Assembly (NCBI GenBank): GCA_933822405.4
Contig: CAKOGP040000657.1
Span: forward strand, 1-49,791
Direction: 5' to 3'
From: Cylindrotheca closterium
Lineage: Eukaryota; Bacillariophyta; Bacillariophyceae; Bacillariales; Bacillariaceae
DNA: 49,791 bases
The notes below the pieces were generated by a model that ran no database searches, was not told the origin of the DNA, and saw only the letters and a list, made by a program, of their open reading frames with translations. How positions within the stretch are numbered: the first letter of the stretch is position 1; each line of letters opens with the position of its first letter. A program made the position numbers and the translations under genes. Of the stretch, positions 41,693-49,791 are shown piece after piece.

Positions 41693-42182
41693 TGTTGGAA
41701 TCTCCCTAGAAGTAAAATCTATTTGTCTTGCAATTGTGAGCCAAAACTATTCCTTCCTCTATTTTCTAGTCTTGCTTCTCAGTCATGCACAGCATCTGGT
41801 ATCTTGCCATGACTACATTCAACTCACTTCTCCTTATGTAATGATCTTGCTTTGATCTTGTCAATGCTTCTCACATTATTGTCAGGCACTGTTCAATCTT
41901 ACACAAGATGACCCATTCTCTAATGCCTCGTTTCGTGTTTCTGCTCCTCATTCTCCAATCTCCAAATATCTCAAAATACATCTTCAACAGATACAAACTT
42001 GAAATGAGAAATACTACCAGTTCCATGATGAAAGATGAATATTGTTTCAAAGATAATCGAAATGATGCAAAACACATCATTAGCAATTCTTTCCACTAGT
42101 TCGAATTATTCCATAACTGATAATACAACTAGCCAAAAGACTTGAAAAAACTCTATTTCGATCGTTCGTGATACTACTAACA
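41693..42182 (-). mobile_element. Probable 5' LTR of the copia element
   Basis: On the minus strand it would start TGTTAGTAGTATCACG at 42182 and end GGGAGATTCCAACA at 41693, with TG..CA ends, 490 bases long. It lies about 185 bases upstream of the gag start, the right place for a 5' LTR. There is no second copy in the window to confirm the limits, and I found no clear primer-binding site. The next bases on the leader side hold three palindromes in a row (cgtttcgaaacg, cagatctg, gaattc). Confidence 0.5.
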
Positions 42183-42502
42183 CAAAAACAGCACAACCTA
42201 TGCTGTAGGACTAGTCATTCCTTTGCTTCTATTAGTTATTTATTTTTATTTCCGTTTTCCGTCCTTATTTAAAGTATTAATCGGATACATCACCTGGTTT
42301 CTCAGAGTGTATCTCTAGCTTCAATGCAATTGCATGCACGCACGCATTCAACAGTGCCTTGTCTGTCATCTTCTGGCCACCCAAATGCAAATACCCAATG
42401 CGACAAGATGGCAAGAGGAGTGGCATTCATCTTTCATCTTGCATATCGACAATACAAGCGAAAGACAAGTAACCAGCTCCAACATCAGTTTCAGACAGGA
42501 CC
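42183..42502. other. Gap between the copia LTR and the KH gene
   Basis: About 320 bases, AT-rich on the left, with atgcaattgcatgcacgcacgcat near 42322. It is the 3' region of the KH gene; nothing else is seen. Confidence 0.5.
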
Positions 42503-44308
42503 TTACCAACCATCGGCAACATCATCTTGCAAATTAGCGCTCCATGGACCACCACCTGCGGAAGCTTCTTGTTCCGCAGCCAATCGTTCGGCTTCTTGTG
42601 CGATACGTTCTTCTTCAATAAAGGGTTGAATGGTTTCGGTGACTTCCGTCTTACAACGAGCGACGGCAGCAGGATCTCCAATCATAATGCAGGTTTGGCC
42701 ACTGACACGAACCTTGACAGAATGAGTCTTTTCCAATTGCTTAATGGCGGAACCACCTCGGCCAATAACAGCTGGTCCAGCGTTCTTGGGGATAATGATG
42801 GAATCCTTGATTTCACCTTCTTCCATGAGGCAGCCATCTTCCATGGCTTGTTGGACCATCTTGAGGCCTTGTTGGACAGCGGCGGGGGCACCAGAGATTT
42901 GGACCTTGCCTTCCTTGTCATCAACGTTGATGAAAGCGCCAGTCTTGTCTTGAATGGTGCGGATGGTGACTCCACCCTTTCCATAAATAGCTCCGACCTT
43001 ATCAAAGGATCCGGGAGCAGATTGTGGAATATTAAGGGTGATTCCAGCGCAGTGGTTGAGCCAGGCAGTGACCATGTCGCGAGCCTTGTTGACGGCAGCG
43101 GTGGGTCCAGAGATCTGCAGGGTGGTGGTGTTCTTGACAAAGTCCAACTTGGCACCTCCTGAAGCGTCTTGGAACTCTCGAATCTTTTTGTAGCCTTGGC
43201 CCATGACGACCATGACATTACCTTTATTCTTGAGGTCCATGGCGACTTGATGTTCTCCAAAGACAGTGTGACGACACAAGGTCGCCGCTTCTTGTATTTG
43301 TTCTTCGGAAGAACCAGTAATGACAACCTTGCCTTCATCAATGTTGGCATCGAGCTTGCATCCAGTGGTAGCTTGGATCTGCTTAATGTTCGATCCTCCC
43401 TTTCCGATGATGGCCTTGATTCCTTCAGAAGACTTGATATCCTTGCCACTCAAAGTGATGCTATAGGCAGACTTGGCCTTGTGTGACGAAAGAAGCTTAT
43501 CGACCATCTCCTTGGCAGTGGCAATGGCAGCTTCGGTACCGGTGATCTTAAGCACCGGCAAGTCAATATCGAGGCGAGCTCCAGAAGTGGTGGTAATGTT
43601 CTGGATTGTAGCTCCCTTGGGTCCGACGAGGACGGGCTTGTCATTGGCATCGAATTGAATGATCTCAGTGCGTTTGGCATCGGCATCATTGGTAGAAGCG
43701 GCAGTGTTGCTGGTACTGTTATTACTGCTGTGATGCTTGTTGACAACGACCCAGCTTCCTTCATCTTGTTCGTTCTTCGATTCGGCTTCAGCAGCTGCAG
43801 CCTTTTTCTTCTTTTTCTTTTTCTTCTTCTTTTGAGCCTTGGACAGTTGAGTGGAGTTCAACAGACGAGCAACATCCTCATCGTCGTCTTCTTCGTCATC
43901 TTCATCAGTGACTGTTGGAGCGGGCTCTTCCTTCACTGGTTCCGAAGCTGGTTCAGGCACTGGTTCCAAAGCTGGTTCAGCGGCAGGGGCAGGGGGAGCA
44001 GCAGCCTTTTTCTTTTTCTTCTTCTTCTTTTTGGAAGGAGCAGGGGCTGGAGCTTGTTCAGGCTCGGGTTCAGGCTCGGGTTCAGGTTCTGGCTCAGGTT
44101 CTGGCGCTTTCTTTGGGGCAGCCTTCTTTTTAGCCTTTTTCTTCTTCTTCTTGGCAGCGTTTGCTTGCGTGGAAGACTTGGCTTGAGATGTTGTGGGAGT
44201 GTCGTCCAATTGTTTGGCAGGAGTTGAAAAGAGTGACTGAGCAATCAAAGCAACAGCCACGCCAGCGACAACCAGCAGAATAGAGGATTGTTCCATCAAG
44301 GCGTCCAT
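42503..44308 (-). CDS. Membrane-anchored protein with five KH domains (vigilin-like)
   Basis: Single exon, 601 aa. A hydrophobic segment near 9-27 (ILLVVAGVAVALIAQSLF) would anchor it, most likely in the ER membrane with the rest in the cytosol. A Lys/Ala and Glu-Pro low-complexity linker runs to about 200. Five KH modules follow, recognised by their GXXG loops: KH1 (216-282, GPKGATIQNI), KH2 (285-348, GKGGSNIKQI), KH3 (350-420, GQGYKKI, a weak loop), KH4 (430-500, GKGGVTIRTI) and KH5 (505-570, GRGGSAIKQL). KH domains bind single-stranded RNA; multi-KH proteins such as vigilin/Scp160 attach mRNAs and ribosomes to the ER. With a built-in anchor this protein could tether RNA directly. The family call is firm; the role is inferred. 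Confidence 0.88.
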   Translation of the reverse strand: MDALMEQSSILLVVAGVAVALIAQSLFSTPAKQLDDTPTTSQAKSSTQANAAKKKKKKAKKKAAPKKAPEPEPEPEPEPEPEPEQAPAPAPSKKKKKKKKKAAAPPAPAAEPALEPVPEPASEPVKEEPAPTVTDEDDEEDDDEDVARLLNSTQLSKAQKKKKKKKKKKAAAAEAESKNEQDEGSWVVVNKHHSSNNSTSNTAASTNDADAKRTEIIQFDANDKPVLVGPKGATIQNITTTSGARLDIDLPVLKITGTEAAIATAKEMVDKLLSSHKAKSAYSITLSGKDIKSSEGIKAIIGKGGSNIKQIQATTGCKLDANIDEGKVVITGSSEEQIQEAATLCRHTVFGEHQVAMDLKNKGNVMVVMGQGYKKIREFQDASGGAKLDFVKNTTTLQISGPTAAVNKARDMVTAWLNHCAGITLNIPQSAPGSFDKVGAIYGKGGVTIRTIQDKTGAFINVDDKEGKVQISGAPAAVQQGLKMVQQAMEDGCLMEEGEIKDSIIIPKNAGPAVIGRGGSAIKQLEKTHSVKVRVSGQTCIMIGDPAAVARCKTEVTETIQPFIEEERIAQEAERLAAEQEASAGGGPWSANLQDDVADGW

Positions 44309-44898
44309 GTTTTTGCGTTAGGGGAGTGTAGTAGTTCGAAACGAGCAGTAAAATAGGGGAAATGAAGTCTCAGGTAACTCTGATGGTTTCTCCTGAAGTT
44401 TTCCGAATGTAATTTTGTCGCTTAAAAGTCTTTGAAAGCCAAAATTCAAACTGTAGATGGATACAATCGAGTATTCTAATCAACAATTCACAACAATAGT
44501 CCAACGCTGAAGCTATACGGCTAAAGTCTCAGCAGTTGATCACGACAATGTGGGAAATGACAATGCGAATGCCTTCCAATTTTCATCAAAAAGCCTGATT
44601 TAGCTCGTCAGATCGGTGTCGAATCTTTTGGAAGCGCGTGGGAACCGTTCAAATTGCTTACAGTTCATACAGTACTACAAAGTACCAGCGTGTTATTCGT
44701 GGAAATGACCGTGGCAACCCAAATGGGCGGCTTGGACAGTGGCGTGCGCAGTATCGTGCGCGTGGGTCATTTTCCAATGTCTTGCTTCCTGCACAGATAC
44801 TGCTGCAAGAGGAAGATAGTGTAACACTTCCACTCAATATACGGTGCATATTCGTTCATTCATGCATTAAGATTAATTTAAAAGCATAAAAGCATTCT
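44309..44898. promoter_or_regulatory. Upstream region of the KH gene
   Basis: 590 bases between two minus-strand genes; it holds the KH promoter and the cyclase-PDE 3' end. No specific motif stands out. Short ORFs on both strands are not convincing. Confidence 0.4.
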
Positions 44899-47800
44899 CT
44901 ATATCGCCGTCTTTCCGTGGGCTGCTTTGTACTTTTCTATCATATCTAATCCCTTTCGTTCCCATTCTTCACGATTTGTCACGGCATAATTCAAGTACTC
45001 GTCACTGGCGACTCCAAAGACACCACATTCTTTCAGTTTCTTAGCCAATGGTATAATGTAAAAGTCGAAGAAGCCAAGTTCACCAGTGTACCAGAACTCA
45101 GTAGGATCCTTGCCAGCACGTCCACTCTTATAGGCGCCGTACATTTCGTGGAACAACTTCTCATTCCATTTCGAGTATACGTGCCAATGCTGCATCGTAT
45201 GACTAACATCTGAGGCTTGAATCAAGTGCTCAATCACAATGGTGGCCTTTCGGTTCACAGCATCGATGCGACCTTCACGCAACGCACTACTTGTTTCCTC
45301 AGTTTCTTCATCCGAATGGGCAAAGGCTTTGACCCATCGAGCTTTCCGGGCAGCACCCAATTCTCGATCGGCAATATCCGTCGCCATCACAGAGTTGACA
45401 ACCAACTGACGGAATCGATCGAGCTCATCCTTGTCCCTGTAAATACAGGCTCTCAAAGCATCAAACTCGGGTTCCATCAAAAGACTCCAGGCGAGATCCA
45501 CAGAGTTTTGTTCCGCAACGGACTTGTTCTTGTAAAAGAGTGCTACGTCGGATTCTTCCTTGATCAATTGGGCATTTGGCACACCCGAATGATCGACATC
45601 ATGAATCAGAGCCGAGAAAGCACATGCGAATTGCGTAATGGGATCGGACGTGATTCCGTATGTGTGCTGGTGAAGATCAGCTTCCTTTCCCTTCTTTTTG
45701 TATTGATAATCGTTGTAGTCAATGTCATCAGCAGTCACAATTCGAGTCAGTAGCTTTGTGACGGATTGTGTCACGTGACTGGCATGTTCAAAGTTATGGA
45801 ATGAATTCTCGTGGTACATGGATGCGATTAAACCAACATATTCCTTCAACTCTGCCGTAGCCTTTTCTCCAATCTGCAAGCTTTGTGGATCTCTCTTGTA
45901 GACTTGCTCTTTTTGGGGCAAGGCAATGATTTCACGCACTTCGTCCAAGACGGTTGTATCGGCATGGGCATTTCTCCACGAATCATGTTCAAAGTTTTTG
46001 CCAGCTAAGGCATCAGTCTCTTCTTCAGCTCGCATGGCCTGAATCTTTTTCAAGAAAGTTGTCAAGACATCCACATTCCAGTCGATCAGACGTTGCTTGC
46101 GGTCATCGTAAGTGATATGCTGATCCAACGAGATGCTTCTCTCTGGAATCTCGAGGCTTGCTGGTTTTTCTCCAATCGAGGTGGAGTTTGATGTAGGTTT
46201 GGCATTCTCCTCCTCGGCGATCGTCGCCTCCTTCTTGTTGGCCTTGCGCTTCTTCAATTTGCTTTGCGCTAAAGTCAGCCAGTAGGTTACCATATCTCCC
46301 TTCCCCTTGGCGGCAACTACTCCATCGCGCCGTTCGACCCAGCTTTCCTTGCCGGATTGAATCAAAATTCGAGCAGTGTCTTCCGACAGGTGCACTCGGT
46401 TTCTTTCCCCAGTAGTCTCGATTCTCGATGCTGTATTTACAGTATCTCCAAATAGTTGAAAACGAGACTTTTCTCCTCTCAACACACCAGCGGTCACTGG
46501 CCCACTGTGAAGACCAAAACGCATTCCCAATTCAGCAGTGTCGGGCCCCAATCGAACTTCCAGCTTTTTGACCACCGAGTGCATCTTGATTAGACATTCA
46601 TTCGCGAAACGACACATGGCCACGGCGTGGTCGGGGCGTGGATCTGCAAAGCAACAAAACTTTTGGTGAGTCCTGCGTCATGACTGTGAATCAACGAATC
46701 AATCAAGCAATCAAGCTTACCAGGCAATCCAGCGGCTGCAACGTAGCAATCCCCAATCGTTTCGACCTTGAATACGCGTCGCTTTCGTGCCAAAATGTCA
46801 AAGGAATTGTAGATTTGTTCCAGTAGTGTAAATACTTGGGTAGGCTCGCGAACACTACTCCAAGCAGTGAAGCCGCAAATGTCGGCAAACATGACAGTCG
46901 CATGGGGGAACAAATCGGCAATTGGCTTGGTTCGCAACAGCCTGTCTGTAACCAAGTCACCATCTTCAAGACCAATACCATCATTTTTCGAAGCAGATTC
47001 CGCATGGTCACTAGAGTTTGCTGTCTTTTCTTCGTTCCTAGTGATCTGTTGACTAGCCTTGTCCTCGTTCCCGGCCATTAGAAGACGTTCTCGGACTTGC
47101 GCTGGGAAGAGTGACTGCACAATGGCATTGGATCTGGCTGCCGATTCCTCGATGCGAGCCTGTCGTCGTGCAATAAAGGTATCATGAAGCAAAAAGACGG
47201 CTGTTGTAAAGACGAAAATGATCACAATTCCAACGGGATAAAAGATGGTTTCGTCATCCTCGGACTGGGCTCGAAAATCTTCTGTTGGGTAAATCGCAAG
47301 GTCGTAGGTGCACCAGTACGAGTTGATGGATTGGACTTCATCTTGGAGCCTTCGACGATCTTTGTTATCGAAGGTTGCCCATTTGGCAGGTATCTGCCCA
47401 AAGGTGTGACGAACCACCATGGAATCGAACTCGGGATCGTGGGTATCCTCCGTGTTGGAAACCACAACGACATCGGGCCCCCGAACTTGCAAGGTAGCAA
47501 CTTCTCCGCAGTCATTGGATAGTACCAAGTCCATTGTATGGTGGGTCTCTGGAATAATATTTTTGAAAAAGTTATCCCAAGGCAATAAGGCAACAAGATA
47601 CCCGACAATGATGGAAGAATCTCTGTTGTCAGCATCTCGAAAATCTTTGTAGACCGGTTGGGCAAGTAAGGATTGCGGACGTGCTAGGTTTGTTTCTTCG
47701 TCCAGCTCCAAGTAACGGGGATCCCTCATGAATTTGGAGAGAACATTGAGACCATCTATATTCTCAATTCCATTAGCAAACGGCGTGGAAAACAAATTTA

Positions 47801-48794
47801 GGTTGACCATGTCGGGATTCTGTGGAACTGGTGAGACTTGCCAAGTAACAAGTTTTGTGGCACTGTCAGTATCGGAGAATGTGCCTATGGCACCGGATTC
47901 CGGATCACGCCCGAGTCGATACACGTTGGAAGGAATCTCGTCTGCTACTAGAGGTTCTGTCCCGTCTCGTTTGGCTTGAGAATTTAATCCATCTTGAATC
48001 CATCCATCTTGTTGACGAGTGTAGTTTACCCAGGCATCAACATCTTGTAATTCCACAAAAGCATTCCAAGTCAGAGACCCGGCACCAGTAATAGAACGAA
48101 GATTATTACCACGATGTTCAAAATGTGGAATGGTGACAAATGGAAATTCAGTTTGGGTATCAATGGCATAGGAAGTGATCATAACTGCAAAGTTTGAAAT
48201 GGCTTCAAAGATATTGGTTGCCTCTTGATGAGAAATTGCAACCAGTTCATTGGCATGGTCTTCAACCTGAAAATCAGAAATGATTAAGAACAGTTTGTTA
48301 GCAAACAAGACAACAATGAAAACGTCGTTCACCATGCCATTCCAATCCAGTCCGGTATTTTTCGAACGTACCTCTTCTGCAAACCCAGCAGTTTCCGAGG
48401 CCTTGGTCAAGAAATACATGCCCGTGGCAGAACCGATGCATGTCACAGCTAAAAATGCTAGCACAGAATATTTGCTCCTTTGCACCCATTGAGACTCCTG
48501 GCGCCATTTCGATGCCCCAGAGTAAGAACTAGACCGCTTGTGGCTTCTACTGAAACCAAAGTGCTCGGAAGAAGCGGTGGTAAACTCGAGAGACTTGCTG
48601 TACTCCTGTGATCGACTGTTCTCTCGTGACTGTTCTTCGGAACCTGACATTCCCATTTCTGTGGATCGGTTGTTGGCAGTGTCATCATCGACATACGAGC
48701 TCTCTACTCTGAACCTGACATTGTCTGTTGTTGATTCCGCCTCTGATGCTAGAACTCTCTTGGAGGGAGTTCTTGACAACCCTGGCCCTGCCAT
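44899..48794 (-). CDS. Receptor-type guanylate cyclase fused to cyclic-nucleotide phosphodiesterase
   Basis: Three exons (48794-48372, 48266-46721, 46643-44899) give 1237 aa. Introns are 105 nt (GTACGT..TTTCAG, stop-free) and 77 nt (GTAAGC..TTGCAG); the second joins GLP to DPRPDHAVAM. Residues 1-108 are Ser-rich and cytosolic; helix 1 is about 109-129, then an ectodomain of about 350 aa with PFVTIPHFEHRG, and helix 2 about 480-502. The class III cyclase domain (about 590-770) has both metal Asp residues (FADICGF, GDCY) and the guanine-type Glu in KVETIGD. The PDE domain (about 870-1200) has the metal ligands of HNFEHASHV, HDVDHSG and ASDVSH. One protein would make and destroy cGMP at the membrane in response to a signal. 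The residue usually Cys in guanylate cyclases (FQLFGDTVN) is Gln, so substrate choice is likely but not certain. Confidence 0.93.
48267..48371 (-). other. 105-nt stop-free intron that encodes a hydrophobic segment if kept
   Basis: GTACGT..TTTCAG between GFAEE and VEDHANEL, a multiple of three with no stop. If retained it adds 35 residues including FIVVLFANKLFLIIS, which could form another membrane helix directly after helix 1. The aligned-looking exon ends support splicing. Confidence 0.7.
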
Positions 48795-49525
48795 TATTAA
48801 TGTGAAACTACAATTAGAGTTTTCAGATGAAAATTCAGAAAGAAATCAACGCTGAAGAAATTGGGATTCTCGGCTGAACGCCAGTCTGGTCCTTGTATAG
48901 AGCGATACTCTATCCTCTAAGCTATCCTAAAACTCTAGGTTCGGTCGCTTTGTTAAAACTTGCTGTTGTAAACTTTGCAACAAAACTGAAGACACCAAGC
49001 TCTATTTTTTTGACAAGACAGTTCTGCTGAAACCTGAAAGCCCGGACAGATGCAGAAGAGAGAGGAAAACGCGTCCATACCGAACGGTCATTTCACCACA
49101 GACTGAAAACGAATGGGAGACAATAAGTGTTTCGTACTCCGACAGAACTCGGACAGGTCTTCTCAGTATTCTGATAAATATGTGAGTTTGCTCGAGCAAT
49201 AATTGTGCAACATTGTTCCAAGTTTTCGTTTTAGATTTGTCCAATCAGATCATGGCAATCCTTGTGGGCCTCATTCCGCTGGAGTGAGGCAGTGGGAATC
49301 CCCGGATTTCTCCCCTAGTTGTGAGATTTTCCCACAGCTCAATTTTTCCCACAACTCAATTTTGCTTGCCACAACTACAGTCCCAATCAAAATCAGACCA
49401 GGACCCCCCGCAACTCGTCTATCGACCGACCGTTTCCGAATTTCACATCTCCGACTTCTTTGACTACTAAATAGTTTTCAATAAACCCCTGGGCCGGGGA
49501 ATTGTTGTAGCAAAATATTGTTTTT
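48795..49525. other. Intergenic upstream of the cyclase gene
   Basis: About 730 bases with no gene. A short internal repeat reads cccacagctcaatttt and cccacaactcaatttt (49331-49364). A tRNA-like word on the minus strand near 48895-48960 does not fold and is not called. Confidence 0.55.
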
Positions 49526-49740
49526 GATCGGTTTCGTGTTGCAGTGACGTGTTTCGATTTCTTTGATCAGTTTCAAAATCGTTTGATCGGTTTCATGTCG
49601 CAGTGACCTGTTTTGATTTCTTTGATCGGTTTCAAAATCATTTGATCGGTTTTGTGTCGCAGTTACTTGTTTCGATTTCTTTGATCGGTTTCGCTTGATC
49701 TGTTTCGATTTCTTTGATCGGTTTCGAAATTTCGTGACAT
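49526..49740 (+). repeat. 59-bp tandem repeat array at the right edge
   Basis: Units start at 49526, 49585 and 49644 (59, 59 and 53 bases), with a partial unit from 49697. Each reads gatcggtttc, a tgtcgcagtgac-like word, and tttcgatttctttgatc. The same words are found at 1-50. No protein is likely here; the minus-strand open frame is an effect of the repeat. Confidence 0.9.
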
Positions 49741-49791
49741 CATTTTTAATTTTAAAAACTGCGACGTACGATAGCCACATCATACTCGGAT

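Larger units (their letters stand above)
37252..42182 (-). mobile_element. Degraded copia (Ty1/copia, CoDi-like) retrotransposon
   Basis: On the minus strand, from right to left, the order is a probable 5' LTR (41693-42182), leader, gag with two zinc knuckles, retropepsin, GAG-pre-integrase HHCC, integrase core and the copia-type integrase C-terminus (RGRTVMFVGYADNSSGDTYKF..SRDVSWLNK). The element breaks off at the start of reverse transcriptase (PKNFQEAW) where the AATC satellite begins. RT, RNase H and the 3' LTR are missing. The coding frame carries several stops and frameshifts and a nested solo LTR, so the element is dead. The order protease-integrase-RT marks it as copia, not gypsy. Confidence 0.85.

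Noticed and set aside
42527..43162. 211-codon plus-strand ORF
   Set aside because: Antisense to the KH domains; no domain of its own.
43655..44227. 190-codon plus-strand ORF rich in Phe/Leu/Ser
   Set aside because: It is antisense to the Lys/Glu-Pro low-complexity linker of the KH protein.
45217..45753. 178-codon plus-strand ORF
   Set aside because: Antisense to the phosphodiesterase domain.
48892..48960. tRNA-like stretch on the minus strand (tagcttagaggatagag, as in a D arm)
   Set aside because: The anticodon stem and T arm do not pair and the GTTC box is absent. At best it is a decayed tRNA relic.
49478..49783. 101-codon Lys/Asn/Arg-rich ORF on the minus strand
   Set aside because: It runs through the 59-bp tandem array; its repeating protein is a product of the repeat.

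Overview
The window reads as nuclear DNA of a diatom, most likely a pennate one; I cannot fix the species. The evidence is the gene content: a membrane cyclase fused to a cyclic-nucleotide phosphodiesterase, a DUF6824 protein, two proteins with helicase-associated (HA) repeats, a large multi-pass LRR receptor, copia retrotransposon remains with a diatom-like (CoDi-like) integrase region, and several precursors whose signal peptide is followed by Phe, as in diatom plastid targeting. Introns are few and short (69-155 nt, GT..AG). Genes lie on both strands without operons.

Layout. 1-60: one copy of a repeat that returns as a tandem array at 49526-49740. 437-4899 (-): LRR/EGF/LNR receptor-like protein in three exons. 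5321-5856 (+): FKBP with a CaaX-like end. 6563-8257 (+): basic protein with two MBD-like modules and an HA domain. 8258-10574: no convincing gene. 10575-11480 (+): four-helix membrane protein. 11870-12906 (+): plastid-type membrane protein. 13007-15202 (-): anchored aldehyde dehydrogenase. 15561-16418 (-): acidic low-complexity protein. 17100-18596 (+): GRDP-like plus SUMO-like protein. 19023-19658 (-): first member of an unnamed 'RGLE' family. 19659-22120: intergenic, rich in CCGGTA palindromes. 22121-23488 (+): Gln-rich protein with two HA domains. 25096-26094 (-): DUF1275 membrane protein. 26715-27590 (+): Rolling-stone-like membrane protein. 27950-28873 (+): unknown protein with a Cys-rich motif just beyond its stop in the +1 frame. 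29003-29662 and 30763-31401 (-): two more RGLE proteins, a tandem duplication. 32536-33654 (+): plastid-type unknown. 34586-35914 (+): DUF6824 protein. 36836-37251: AATC/CATC satellite. 37252-42182 (-): broken copia element carrying a nested solo LTR with a 5-bp target duplication. 42503-44308 (-): ER-anchored multi-KH protein. 44899-48794 (-): guanylate cyclase-phosphodiesterase.

The genes do not form one pathway. They fall into membrane signalling (LRR receptor, cyclase-PDE, prenylatable FKBP), nuclear regulation (HA, DUF6824, SUMO-like) and plastid precursors. The least described material is the RGLE family, the receptor's architecture, the GRDP/SUMO-like fusion, the shifted Cys motif and the recurrent GGTACC/CCGGTA palindromes. 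All domain calls come from reading the sequence, without database searches.
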